This document shows positions 51,095 to 60,570 of a stretch of DNA of 64,000 nucleotides, in pieces. The stretch is from NCBI GenBank assembly GCA_023415775.1, contig JAEZJM010000008.1:1-64000 (forward strand). The letters run 5' to 3'. The notes below the pieces were generated by a model. The model was not told where the DNA came from. It searched no databases and was given only the letters and a program-made list of their open reading frames with translations. The position numbers were made by a program, and so were the translations under genes. Every line of letters starts with the position of its first letter. Within the stretch, counting starts at the first letter, position 1. This DNA is from Bacillota bacterium (lineage in GTDB: Bacteria; Bacillota; Negativicutes; Sporomusales; UBA7701).

Positions 51095-52039
51095 TTAAAC
51101 GTAATACTCCGAAGCCTTTAACTGATGGATCAGTTTCTTCATAAAATTTTTCCTGATCGCCGGTATTTCCTCCGGGGCGTACTTGTAAAACCCTTCTCCC
51201 GATTTGATGCCCAGTTTCCCCTCCTTCACCTTTTCTCTGAGCAGCTTGTTCGCCTCTTGTGAATTATCCATCTCTTTCAAAAGATTGTCGCCCACGACGC
51301 ACCAGATATCGAGACCGCCGAAATCGGCCACCTCCAGCTGCCCCGTCGTCGCGTAGCGGAAAGCCGGACCGAACTTGAGCGCCTTGTCGACGTCGGCCGG
51401 GTCGGCGATCCCCTGCTCGATGATCGAAAACGCCTCCCTGGCGACCCCCTGCTGGATGCGGTTGGCCACCAGGCCGGGCACGTCCTTGAGCACCTTGACC
51501 GTTTGCTTCTTGATCGACTTGTACAGGTCGTCAACTTCCTTATAAACTTCCGCCGGCATATTGCCGAAGAAGGACAGTTCGGCGATCGGCATGAGATGGG
51601 CGGGGTTATACCAGTGGCAGACCATCATCCGCTTCTTGCGCCCGTCGCTCACCAGCGCCATCATCGCGTTCAGCGCCAGGCTCGAGGTGTTGCTGGCGAG
51701 GATGGCTTCCGGGCGGCAATATTCATCAAGCTGTTTGAACAGTTTTTGCTTGAGGTCGATGTTTTCCGGCGCCGCCTCGATGACATAATCCCGGTCGGCG
51801 ACCGTCGCCTTCAGATCTGTGCAGGTCTTGATCCTGTCGAGCGTGGGCTGGATGGCGTCGGCGGCAATGAACCCCTCCTCGGCCAGCAGCTCCAGCTCCT
51901 GTTTTATCTGTTCCTTCGCCTTGGCCAGCACCTGCTCGCCGGTATCGAACATATTCACATCATAACCGTAAAGCGCGAACGATTCGGCGATGGCATGCCC
52001 CATCGTTCCCGCGCCCACGACGCCGATTTTCTTGATCAT
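51095..52039 (-). CDS. 3-hydroxyacyl-CoA dehydrogenase-like (3-hydroxy acid) dehydrogenase
   Basis: 314 aa from ATG 52039. NAD site VVGAGTMGHAIAESFALYGYDV; catalytic region EAAPENIDLKQKLF, ASNTSSLALNAM, CHWYNPAHLMP (His) and GLVANRIQQGVAREAFSIIEQG. The HWYNPAHL variant resembles dehydrogenases acting on free 3-hydroxy acids such as L-carnitine. Located directly after the BKACE gene, it would make the beta-keto acid that BKACE cleaves. Confidence 0.85.
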   Translation of the reverse strand: MIKKIGVVGAGTMGHAIAESFALYGYDVNMFDTGEQVLAKAKEQIKQELELLAEEGFIAADAIQPTLDRIKTCTDLKATVADRDYVIEAAPENIDLKQKLFKQLDEYCRPEAILASNTSSLALNAMMALVSDGRKKRMMVCHWYNPAHLMPIAELSFFGNMPAEVYKEVDDLYKSIKKQTVKVLKDVPGLVANRIQQGVAREAFSIIEQGIADPADVDKALKFGPAFRYATTGQLEVADFGGLDIWCVVGDNLLKEMDNSQEANKLLREKVKEGKLGIKSGEGFYKYAPEEIPAIRKNFMKKLIHQLKASEYYV

Positions 52040-52049
52040 GGCAGGACAC

Positions 52050-52871
52050 CTACTTTCTGAGATTGAGAATGCTTCTCGCATCGTCCGGTGTGGCGACTTC
52101 CTTGTTGGCTTCCTTGATCAGGCGGACGGCCCGCGCCACGAATTCGGCGTTGGACTTGGCCAATCGGTCTTTAGCATACAGCACGTTATCCTCCATCCCC
52201 ACCCGGACATGGCCGCCGAGAGCGAGCGTCGCGTACAGGATGGGGATATGGCCTGCGCCGATGCCGAACGCCGACCAGGTGGAGCCGGGCGGAAGCAGGC
52301 TCTTTAGATATACGAGGTTCTCCACCGTAGCCGCCGTACCGCCGGCCGCGCCGAGCACGAACTGATAATGGCCTGGTGAAGCGATGACGCCCTTCTTCAT
52401 ATAATACAGAGCGTTATAAAGCATTCCGGCGTCGAACACCTCGATCTCAGGCTTCACGCCAATCTCAGACATCGTTCTGCCCAGTTTCTCGAGGAACATC
52501 GGGTGGTTGATGAACAAGCTGTTATGCATCCAGTTCATCGAACCGGCGTCATAGGAGGCCAGCTCCGGTTTGAGTTCGATCAGATGCGCCATCCGCGTCT
52601 CGTCGGTGGCGTTCAGGTCGCCCGACGTCGTTAGATTGAGGACGATATCGCACTTCTGACGGATAAGGCCAACCGTCTCGGCGAACTTCTCCTTGCTCAT
52701 AGTTCCCTTGCCTTCATCGTCGCGCATGTGCAGGTGGGCGATGGCCGCGCCCGCCTGCCAGCACTCGTAGACGTCGTCGGCGATTTCCCGCGGCGTCAGC
52801 GGGATGTTCGGGTTGTGTTCCTTCGTTGGCCAGGCGCCGGTTGGCGCGACAGAGATAATTACTTTCGCCAT
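52050..52871 (-). CDS. BKACE beta-keto acid cleavage enzyme (DUF849)
   Basis: 273 aa. KVIISVAPTGA, AGAAIAHLHMRDDEGKGT (HxH zinc site), VLNLTTSGDLNATDETRM, EVFDAGMLYNALYYMKKG and GIGAGHIPILYATLALGGHVRVGMEDNVLY define the family (Kce-type). It transfers a beta-keto acid's acetyl unit with acetyl-CoA to give acetoacetate and a new acyl-CoA. First gene after a sigma-54 promoter. Confidence 0.93.
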   Translation of the reverse strand: MAKVIISVAPTGAWPTKEHNPNIPLTPREIADDVYECWQAGAAIAHLHMRDDEGKGTMSKEKFAETVGLIRQKCDIVLNLTTSGDLNATDETRMAHLIELKPELASYDAGSMNWMHNSLFINHPMFLEKLGRTMSEIGVKPEIEVFDAGMLYNALYYMKKGVIASPGHYQFVLGAAGGTAATVENLVYLKSLLPPGSTWSAFGIGAGHIPILYATLALGGHVRVGMEDNVLYAKDRLAKSNAEFVARAVRLIKEANKEVATPDDARSILNLRK

Positions 52872-52914
52872 CCAAAATCACCTCATAAGAAAATTTGTTC
52901 CGCGCATATATAAA

Positions 52915-52929
52915 GCAAGTTGTATGCCA
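52915..52929 (-). promoter_or_regulatory. Sigma-54 (-24/-12) promoter of BKACE operon
   Basis: Reverse strand TGGCAT-ACAAC-TTGC, one base from TGGCAC-N5-TTGC, with exact spacing, 44 bases before the BKACE start. A sigma-54 activator gene lies immediately upstream. Confidence 0.88.
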
Positions 52930-52971
52930 ACGGCAAAAGCCCGGTTTCGCGCGGCTCAAGGCAGCAAAAAA

Positions 52972-53005
52972 ATAAGGGCCGATGAAAAATTTCATCGGCC
53001 CTTTT
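52972..53005. terminator. Terminator of sigma-54 activator gene
   Basis: 14-bp stem AAGGGCCGATGAAA / TTTCATCGGCCCTT; the reverse strand continues ATTTTTTTGC. Confidence 0.9.
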
Positions 53006-53060
53006 ATGGAAATGTTGCGAACTGTCTGAAAAATAGCGCCCGAAAAGCCGATGATAAACG

Positions 53061-54605
53061 TCATCGCATTTGATGGCGTTCGTCATCACCCGTTGCTAGC
53101 CCTAACCGCTTGGCTTTCTTGACAATCGTCGACTGGTCGACCTTCAGGGCGGCAGCCGCTTTGCGCGTACTCCCGTAAACGGCGAGCGCCTTTTCGATAG
53201 CCCGCTTTTCCACACCGGCTACCAGCTCCTTAAGCCCCGTCTCCACATTCGCCGTTTCGGCGTTTACGTTCAGCAGCGGCGCGAGCTGTTCGTCGCCAAT
53301 CACCGCCGTCGGTCCGGCGATTATCACCAGCCGCTCGACGATATTCTGCAGTTCCCGCACGTTGCCCGGCCAGGAATACTCCTTCATCAGCGCCAGGCCG
53401 GCGTCGTCGACGAACGCCGCCTTCCCGTACTTGGCGTTGTATTGCGCCAGGAAATGTTCGACCAGCGGTTCGATATCCCCGGCGCGCGTCCTCAGCGGCG
53501 GGATGGTGATGGGGAAAACATTCAGACGGTAATATAGATCCTCCCGGAACCGCCCCTGTTTCACCAGCGTCTTCAGATCGCAGTTCGTCGCCGCCAGAAT
53601 CCTCACGTCGAGCTTCACGGGTTTAGCGCCGCCGATCCGCGTTATCTCCTTGTGCTGGATAACCCTCAGCAACTTCGACTGCAGTTCCAGCGGCATATCG
53701 CCGATCTCGTCGAGCAACAGCGTCCCCTTGTCCGCCAGCTCGAACATCCCTACTCTGCCCGCGCCAACCGCGCCCGTGAAAGCGCCCTTGTCGTAGCCGA
53801 ACAACTCGGCCTCCAGCAGATTGGCAGGAATTGCGGCGCAATTCACCTTGATGAACGGGCCGTTATTACGCGTGCTGTTCATGTATATCTCGTTGGCGAC
53901 AACCTCTTTGCCCACCCCGGTCTCGCCGGCGATCAGGATGGTAACGTCGAGGGCTGCGACCTGATTTATCATCTCGATGATCTTCGCCGTCACCGCGCTG
54001 CGGCCGATGAGGCTCATATTAAGGTTCTGGCGGCGCAGATGCTCGATCTCCATTATGCTCTTGGCCTTGTCGGCCTCGACGGCCTTCATCTTCGCCTGCG
54101 AGGCTTCGAGTTCGGCCTTCATCGTCAGCAGGTCGGTAATCTCACGGTCGATCACCACCACGTTCTTGACATTGCCGTCCGCATCGAATACCGGGATGCC
54201 GGTAATCAACATCTTCCGGCCGCTGCGCAGGCTCTCCCCCACCGAATTGACCCGTTTTCTCAGCTTAATGACCTGCGGGGTCACGGCGTTTTTATACAGC
54301 CCGGCGGCTTCGCACTCCTCCACGTACCTGCCGACGACCTCCTCCGGCGCGATGCCGGTGATCCGCGTGTACGCCTTATTCACGTACAGTGTCTTGCCCG
54401 CGCCGTCGGCGATATAGATGCCGTCGTAGACATGGTCGCCGAGCTCGCGGAAATCGAACTCGGCCATGCGCCGGAACTCCTCCAGCGCCTTGCCAAGCCC
54501 TGCCGCCACGTGGTCGCTCTCGCACCGTTCGCAGCCGCCATCGGCGATTTTCCTCAACAGATCCTCCAGAAACGCCTGGGCCGCAAACTTGTCCCGTCCG
54601 CTCAC
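53061..54605 (-). CDS. PAS-containing sigma-54-dependent activator
   Basis: 514 aa. PAS domain about 60-165 (DHVYDGIYIADGAGKTLYVNKAYTRITGIAPEE), AAA+ domain about 205-430 with Walker A GETGVGKEV, the sigma-54 loop GAFTGA and Walker B LLLDEIGDMP, then a Fis-like HTH (STRKAAAALKVDQSTIVKKAKRLGL). Reads like an effector-sensing RocR/PrdR-type regulator and most likely drives the adjacent BKACE operon. Confidence 0.93.
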   Translation of the reverse strand: MSGRDKFAAQAFLEDLLRKIADGGCERCESDHVAAGLGKALEEFRRMAEFDFRELGDHVYDGIYIADGAGKTLYVNKAYTRITGIAPEEVVGRYVEECEAAGLYKNAVTPQVIKLRKRVNSVGESLRSGRKMLITGIPVFDADGNVKNVVVIDREITDLLTMKAELEASQAKMKAVEADKAKSIMEIEHLRRQNLNMSLIGRSAVTAKIIEMINQVAALDVTILIAGETGVGKEVVANEIYMNSTRNNGPFIKVNCAAIPANLLEAELFGYDKGAFTGAVGAGRVGMFELADKGTLLLDEIGDMPLELQSKLLRVIQHKEITRIGGAKPVKLDVRILAATNCDLKTLVKQGRFREDLYYRLNVFPITIPPLRTRAGDIEPLVEHFLAQYNAKYGKAAFVDDAGLALMKEYSWPGNVRELQNIVERLVIIAGPTAVIGDEQLAPLLNVNAETANVETGLKELVAGVEKRAIEKALAVYGSTRKAAAALKVDQSTIVKKAKRLGLATGDDERHQMR

Positions 54606-54663
54606 TTTACCACCCCTCTACACCCACTATAAAGCAAGAATCTCGCCAAGACAACAAAAACCA

Positions 54664-54692
54664 AAGCCGCCCCGCAGGGCGGCTTTTCATTA
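54664..54692 (-). terminator. Terminator of guaB
   Basis: AAAGCCGCCC-cgca-GGGCGGCTTT, followed on the reverse strand by a short T run. Confidence 0.8.
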
Positions 54693-56147
54693 TACGCTGT
54701 AGTTGGGCGCTTCCTTGGTGATGCTGATATCGTGGGGATGGCTCTCCTTCAGACCGGCGCCGGTCACCTTAACAAAGCGGGTCTTGGTGATGAGCTCCTC
54801 GATGTTCCTCACACCGCAGTAGCCCATCCCGGCCCGCAGGCCGCCGACCATTTGATAGACCGTATCCGACACAACCCCTTTGTACGGGATGCGCCCCTCG
54901 ATCCCTTCAGGCACCAGCTTCTCCATATTCTCCTGGAAGTAACGGTCCTTGCTGCCCTCGACCATCGCTCCCAGCGAGCCCATGCCGCGGTAGATCTTAT
55001 AGCTGCGGCCCTGGTAAATGATCGTTTCCCCGGGGCTCTCCTCCGTGCCGGCCAGCAGATTGCCGATCATCACCACGCTCGCCCCGGCGGCGATCGCCTT
55101 GGTGATATCGCCGGAATACTTGATGCCGCCGTCGGCGACCACCGGTACGCCGTAAGGCCGCGCCGCCGCGGCGCAGTCGTACACCGCCGTAATCTGCGGA
55201 ACGCCGATGCCGGCGATAACCCGCGTCGTGCAGATCGAGCCAGGCCCCATGCCGACCTTGACGGCGTCCGCCCCCGCTTCAATCAGGTCGCGGGTCGCGG
55301 CGCCCGTCGCCACGTTGCCGGCCATCAAGTCGACCTCGGGATAATGCTTCTTGATATACTTGACCGCCTCAAGCACCCCGCGCGAATGGCCGTGGGCGGT
55401 GTCCACCACCAGCACGTCCACCTTCGCCTTAACCAGCGCGGCCACACGGTCGGGCATGTCCTCCCCCACCCCGATAGCGGCGGCCACCCGCAGGCGGCCC
55501 TTGGGGTCCTTGGCCGAGTTCGGGTACTTCTGAGCCTTCTCGATATCCTTTATAGTTATGAGCCCCTTCAGATACCCCTGCGCGTCGACCAGCGGCAGTT
55601 TCTCGATCCGGTGCTGGCGCAAAAGCTCCTTGGCCTCCTCCAACGACGTACCCACCGGGCCGGTGATGAGGTTGTCCTTGGTCATGCACTCGTGGATCTT
55701 ACGGGTCAGGTCGGTCTCGAACCTGAGATCGCGGTTGGTGAGGATGCCTACAAGCCTGCCGCCATCCACGGTGATCGGCACCCCGGAGATGCGGTAGCGC
55801 TCCATCAGGTCGTGGGCGTCCTGGAGCGTGTTGTCCGGCGCCAGGAAGATGGGGTCGACGATTATGCCGTGCTCCGAGCGCTTGACCTTGTCGATCTCGT
55901 TGGCCTGGCGTTCGATGGACAAATTCTTGTGGATGACGCCGAGGCCGCCTTCCCGTGCCATGGCGATCGCCATGCGCGCCTCGGTCACCGTATCCATTCC
56001 TGAGCTGATAATGGGAATACTGAGTTTGACATTCCTGGTGAGATAAGTAGTCACATCGACATCGCGGGGCAAGATCTCCGAACGGTTGGGGACGAGCAGC
56101 ACATCGTCGAAGGTCAGGCCTTCCGGACCGAACTTGTCGTCGAACAT
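54690..56147 (-). CDS. guaB: IMP dehydrogenase
   Basis: 485 aa, AAAGGAG upstream of ATG. TIM barrel split by two CBS domains (about 95-205). Catalytic Cys in GPGSICTTRVIAGIGVPQ, flap YRGMGSLGAM. First committed step of GMP synthesis. Confidence 0.97.
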   Translation of the reverse strand: MFDDKFGPEGLTFDDVLLVPNRSEILPRDVDVTTYLTRNVKLSIPIISSGMDTVTEARMAIAMAREGGLGVIHKNLSIERQANEIDKVKRSEHGIIVDPIFLAPDNTLQDAHDLMERYRISGVPITVDGGRLVGILTNRDLRFETDLTRKIHECMTKDNLITGPVGTSLEEAKELLRQHRIEKLPLVDAQGYLKGLITIKDIEKAQKYPNSAKDPKGRLRVAAAIGVGEDMPDRVAALVKAKVDVLVVDTAHGHSRGVLEAVKYIKKHYPEVDLMAGNVATGAATRDLIEAGADAVKVGMGPGSICTTRVIAGIGVPQITAVYDCAAAARPYGVPVVADGGIKYSGDITKAIAAGASVVMIGNLLAGTEESPGETIIYQGRSYKIYRGMGSLGAMVEGSKDRYFQENMEKLVPEGIEGRIPYKGVVSDTVYQMVGGLRAGMGYCGVRNIEELITKTRFVKVTGAGLKESHPHDISITKEAPNYSV

Positions 56148-56329
56148 TGCGTTACTCCTTTCAGCATTTGTCTAACACGTATTTTGAATATAATACCATA
56201 ACTAACCGGACGAATCCACCCTTTTTGTCCCCGCAGCGAAAAAATTCCCCGCCGCCGTTCGCGGGACGCGGATACAATCCACTTCCCGGCCTCACACTAA
56301 ACATATCATGCTCACCCGGAGGTGCAAAA

Positions 56330-57463
56330 ATGCTGGCAATACGCGGCGGAACCGTCCACACCGTCAGTCGCGGCACACTGGAAGGCGCCGTAGTTCTGCT
56401 GGACGGCGGCAAAATAATCGCCGTAGGCCGGCACATCTCCATCCCGGACGACGCGCACATCCTCGACGCCGCCGGCAAAGTCGTCACCCCCGGCCTCATC
56501 GACTGTCACACCCACCTCGGCATCGCCGAGGAAGGGGTCGGCGACGCCCATGTCGACAAAAACGAGATCGCCGACCCGGTCTGCCCCCACCTCCGCGCCC
56601 TCGACGCCGTCAACCCCGAGGACGAAGGGCTGGAAGACGCTGTTGGCGGCGGCGTCACCGCCATCATCGCCACCCCCGGCAGCGAAAACGTCATCGGCGG
56701 CCAGAGCGTCGCCATAAAGACCCGCGGCCGCGTAATCGACGCCATGATCCTCCGCCAGCCCGCCGGCATCAAGATCGCCTTCGGCGAAAACCCCATCAAA
56801 ATGTACGGCGGCAAGGGCAAGCCCCCCTCCACCCGCATGACCGTCGCCGGCATCATCCGCGAAAACCTCGTCGCCGCCCGTGACTACGCAAAAAAACCGC
56901 CGACCGGACGCAACCTGCGGCTCGAAGCCCTCGCCCGCGTGCTGAGCGGCGAAATCCCCCTCAGGGCCCACGCCCACGCCGCCGACGACATCGCCACCGC
57001 CCTCAGGGTCGCCGCCGAATTCAACCTGCGGCTCACCCTCGAGCACGCCACCGCCGGCCACAAAATCGCCGATCTTATCGCAGCCCGCGGCGTCCCCGCC
57101 GCCGTCGGCCCCTCCATCACCGCCCGCGTCAAAGTCGAACTCCGCGACCGCACCTACCGCACGCCCGCCATCCTCCACGCCGCCGGCGTCAAAGTCGCCC
57201 TCATCACCGACCACCCTTTCCTGCCGATCGGCGGCCTCCGCCTCGAAGCGGCCCTCGCCGTCCGCGAGGGTCTGCCGTATGACGCCGCCCTGCGCGCCAT
57301 CACCCTCAGCGCCGCTGAGATCATCGGCGTCGCCGACCGGGTCGGCAGCCTCGACGCCGGCAAAGACGCCGACCTTGTCATCTTCGAAGGCGACCCCTTC
57401 GCCATAGCCACCAAAATAAATCAGGTGTTCATCAACGGCGAACCGGTCTACGGCCGTTGCTGA
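56330..57463 (+). CDS. Imidazolonepropionase-like amidohydrolase
   Basis: 377 aa, ATG 56330 with CGGAGGTG upstream; the frame extends 5' but lacks a site. Metal ligands GLIDCHTHLGI, RAHAHAADDI, LEHATAGHK and the terminal ITDHPFLPIGG; PGLID/VFINGEPVYG composite-domain ends. Similar to prolidase/HutI-like hydrolases; substrate unknown. Confidence 0.85.
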   Translation: MLAIRGGTVHTVSRGTLEGAVVLLDGGKIIAVGRHISIPDDAHILDAAGKVVTPGLIDCHTHLGIAEEGVGDAHVDKNEIADPVCPHLRALDAVNPEDEGLEDAVGGGVTAIIATPGSENVIGGQSVAIKTRGRVIDAMILRQPAGIKIAFGENPIKMYGGKGKPPSTRMTVAGIIRENLVAARDYAKKPPTGRNLRLEALARVLSGEIPLRAHAHAADDIATALRVAAEFNLRLTLEHATAGHKIADLIAARGVPAAVGPSITARVKVELRDRTYRTPAILHAAGVKVALITDHPFLPIGGLRLEAALAVREGLPYDAALRAITLSAAEIIGVADRVGSLDAGKDADLVIFEGDPFAIATKINQVFINGEPVYGRC

Positions 57464-57467
57464 ACAC

Positions 57468-60410
57468 CTACAACAAATACTCCCCCGCCAGGCAGCGATG
57501 CCAGGCGTCGAGCGCCCTGGGAAGCTCCCCCGCCGACAGCACCGGTGCGGTCAAAGCACCGGCCGTTTGCAGGGGGGCGACATTAACCCTTATCCCCCAC
57601 GCAGCCTCGGGGGCATAATCCGGCAACCCGCAAAGCACAGCCGCCTCGCCGGCCCTGCGCCAGTGCACCAAACAAGCGGCGGAACCCGGCCCGCCCGCCA
57701 GCTGCCACACGACCGGCCGCCGTTTGAACTGGGCGACATGGCGCGGGAAAAAGCCGCGGGCCAGCCAGCGGTCGAGCGCCACGCCGGTCACAGCGGCGAA
57801 CTCGGCGGCAAAGCGCGGCGCATCCTCCCATCGCGCGATTAACCCGTCAAGCTCCACCCTCACAGCCGCGATATCCATCATCCCCGGCCCGGCCGTAGCC
57901 GTCTGCCCCGGCCAAACGTGGCCGAGCAGCGCCAGCACCGCAGCGCTGGCAAAATCCAAAGCCTGCTCCTTCGCCAGCGGCTGGCACCGCCAGCCTTCCT
58001 TGGCAATCCCGCACTCTAATAATGCATACACCGTTACGGGGTGCAATCTTATATGTGCCACTAATTTGGCAAAGAATTCTTCCGGCAGCTGGCCATGCCC
58101 CGGCCCACTAATATACAGACTGCGTAGCCGTTCCTTCACGGCCGACAGCTCCGCCCGGCCGCACTCGCGCACGGTAGCCGGCGGCGGCAACCTGTCGGCC
58201 GCCAGCTCGGGCGGCAGCGCATGGTAACCAGCCAGTGCCGGCCATTCTCCCGGCGAACCGCCGTGTTCGTCGGCCAGCGCCTTCGCCTCGGCTGCCGGCA
58301 GAGCCAGCACCCCCGCCAACAGGCGGTCGATGCCGTCGGCGGCCACCATCTGCCGCAGCGACGCCAGCCACAGCCGCGTCGCCCGCTGCGGCAGCCTGGC
58401 CGCCAGCGGCAGGCACTTTGCCGGCGCGAAGCGGTAACCCTGGTCGGTGATCTCCATCGCCCGCAGTTCGGCCGCCGCCGCCACGGCCACCATCGCCAGC
58501 CTGCCGATCTCTTCCCGCGCCGCCGCCGGCACCGCTGGCAGCGGCAGGCGCTGCAGATCGACAGGCTGATAGTTTACCGTCGGGTTGAACATCTTCAGCA
58601 ACCCCTGATAAACCTGGGAGTTCAGGAGACCAAGCAGATAAGCCGCGTCCTGCGGATCGCGGGGAAAAACGCAGCTGGCCGCCATATCGGTCATGCAGCC
58701 GGCCGGCAGCAGCTTGGCCGTAAACGCCTTGCTGCTTATCAGACCGTACGCCAGTCCCTCCCGGAACCAATATTTCCTGTTGGGCAACTGCGCCGAGTAA
58801 TAGCTCCCGTAATACTTCCGGGCCTCGTCCGTCCAGCGCACGTAATGGGCAGGCCGGCGCGCGTAGCGGAAGCCGCTCGCCTCCTTCTCGTACGGCGCCC
58901 AGCCGTCGGCCGCGCCTTCCCGGTCCCACACCTCCCACCAGCGGCGCACGAACCGCGCGTTATCCGCCGTCTTCATCCCCAGCACGATATCGGCGGCCTC
59001 ACTGAGCGGCTGCGCCCCCGCCAGCGCCGCCCGCAGCCCCTCCCCCAGCCAGTAGGCCAACGGCCCGCCGGGCAGCGCGGTCGCCTCGGCCGCCGTGCGG
59101 ACGAACGCTTCCGGCCGGCCTTCGCCCGCGTTATGGCAGCTCACCGCCTCCGCCAGCGCCTCGGCCTTCCGCGGCGCCGCCAGCAGCTTGAAATAAACGC
59201 CTCTTTCCTCCGCCTTCCCGCCCACGGCCAGCACAAAGAGCGCCGCGTCCACCACCGCGTCGGCGAACGCCCCCAGCCCCAGATGGGCCAGCGTGCGGAC
59301 CGCCGTCCGGCCGAAAACCTCGTTGCGCAGCTTTGCGTAACTCTGGATATAAAGAAAAGTCTGCGGCGTAACCATCGCCACGCACGCCTCCGCCAGAGCG
59401 AGGCAACGCAGAATGAAAGCCGCGTACAGGTTGCCCGCGCCGGCGGCGTAATGCCGCCGGAGATACGCGCGCACCGCAGCCCCGTAATCGCGCTTGTCCA
59501 GATACGGCGGATTGGTCAGCACCACGGCGTAGCGGCGTGCCAGCAGCCTGCCGAGCGGCCCTCCGGCGTCCGCCGCCGTCAGCAGCGACCCCAATTCTTC
59601 GCCCCGCCCGTCGGCCGTCACGATGTTGGCATACAGCCCAGGGAGCGCGGCAAGATCAAGGTCCGGCGCCTTCTCCCTGGCGCGCAGCCATAGCGCGGCG
59701 CGGGCGACCGCCACCGCCCGCCCGTCGATATCCGCCCCGAACAAGTTGCCGTTCATGATCGCCGCGCAGATCGCCGCCGGCTCTTCCCACCCCTCCTCGC
59801 GGTACATCCCGTACAGCATATCGAACGCCGCCAGCAGGAAATTACCAGCGCCGCAGGCCGGGTCGCACACCGTCAGCTCGCTCGCTTTGCGGACGCGGAC
59901 AGGTTCGGTCGCTGTCGTCCGAACGTAGTAACGCCACCCGGCCGCCAACGGCGACGCAGGGTGACCCGCGAGCCAAAGTGCGCCGAGGGAATTCTCCGTA
60001 AGAAAATCCACCATATACGGCTCACTGTACACCTGCGTGGCGGGCACGACCGAGCCGGCGCCGATCTTTGCGCACTGGTCGCCGCGCGTCCTGCCGGCCA
60101 GGCCGGCCCGCTCGGCGCTGTGCCAGAACTGGTGCAACCAGCCGAGCGCGGTCGGCGCGGCGAGCAGCTCGCCGCAGCCGGCCAGCAGCTCGCGGACGCG
60201 CTCCGCCACCCCCGGCGGCAAACTCTCCCTGCCCGCGAAAAAAACCGGCGCAGGCCCGGCGACTCCCCGCACCGCCATCGCCGCATCCAGGGCCAACGTC
60301 ATCCCGGCGTGCCAGGACAGCTCACCGGCCTTGTCGCCGAGCCCGCTTTCCAGCAGCCGCCGCAGCGCGGCCACCGTCTCCTTCAGTTTTTTCCGTGTCC
60401 CGTTGTCCAT
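57468..60410 (-). CDS. Orphan PglX/Eco57I-type adenine DNA methyltransferase
   Basis: 980 aa from ATG 60410. SAM motif VCDPACGAGNFLLAAFD (about 182-198), catalytic NPPY (300-303) in VVLTNPPYLDKRDYG, then a large target-recognition C-terminus (ADNARFVRRWWEVW; CVFPRDPQDAAYLLGLLNSQVYQ; NPTVNYQPVDLQRLPLP). Architecture is like BREX PglX and class IIG enzymes, but no nuclease motif is evident and no brxA/B/C/L, pglZ or restriction gene is adjacent. Composition matches the host. Confidence 0.88.
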   Translation of the reverse strand: MDNGTRKKLKETVAALRRLLESGLGDKAGELSWHAGMTLALDAAMAVRGVAGPAPVFFAGRESLPPGVAERVRELLAGCGELLAAPTALGWLHQFWHSAERAGLAGRTRGDQCAKIGAGSVVPATQVYSEPYMVDFLTENSLGALWLAGHPASPLAAGWRYYVRTTATEPVRVRKASELTVCDPACGAGNFLLAAFDMLYGMYREEGWEEPAAICAAIMNGNLFGADIDGRAVAVARAALWLRAREKAPDLDLAALPGLYANIVTADGRGEELGSLLTAADAGGPLGRLLARRYAVVLTNPPYLDKRDYGAAVRAYLRRHYAAGAGNLYAAFILRCLALAEACVAMVTPQTFLYIQSYAKLRNEVFGRTAVRTLAHLGLGAFADAVVDAALFVLAVGGKAEERGVYFKLLAAPRKAEALAEAVSCHNAGEGRPEAFVRTAAEATALPGGPLAYWLGEGLRAALAGAQPLSEAADIVLGMKTADNARFVRRWWEVWDREGAADGWAPYEKEASGFRYARRPAHYVRWTDEARKYYGSYYSAQLPNRKYWFREGLAYGLISSKAFTAKLLPAGCMTDMAASCVFPRDPQDAAYLLGLLNSQVYQGLLKMFNPTVNYQPVDLQRLPLPAVPAAAREEIGRLAMVAVAAAAELRAMEITDQGYRFAPAKCLPLAARLPQRATRLWLASLRQMVAADGIDRLLAGVLALPAAEAKALADEHGGSPGEWPALAGYHALPPELAADRLPPPATVRECGRAELSAVKERLRSLYISGPGHGQLPEEFFAKLVAHIRLHPVTVYALLECGIAKEGWRCQPLAKEQALDFASAAVLALLGHVWPGQTATAGPGMMDIAAVRVELDGLIARWEDAPRFAAEFAAVTGVALDRWLARGFFPRHVAQFKRRPVVWQLAGGPGSAACLVHWRRAGEAAVLCGLPDYAPEAAWGIRVNVAPLQTAGALTAPVLSAGELPRALDAWHRCLAGEYLL

Positions 60411-60570
60411 AGCAGCCCCCAAACGGCATAACCGGACGATAATACCCATTCCTTCGCCGGCCCGGCGGCAAACTCCTACCGGCTAAACGGCAAAGCCGAC
60501 CGGACCCTCCCGGTATATGACAAAAGAAGGCCCGGGATTCCTCCCGGACCATTTTTCAGGCCTTATGCCC

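Noticed and set aside
54732..56003. 423-aa frame opposite guaB
   Set aside because: Antisense shadow; composition is that of a GC-rich complementary frame.
58221..59693. 490-aa frame opposite the DNA methyltransferase
   Set aside because: Antisense shadow, Arg/Gln/His-rich without motifs.
57468..60410. Complete BREX or type I/IIG restriction system
   Set aside because: No PglZ, BrxC, nuclease or specificity gene in the neighbourhood; only the methyltransferase is seen.
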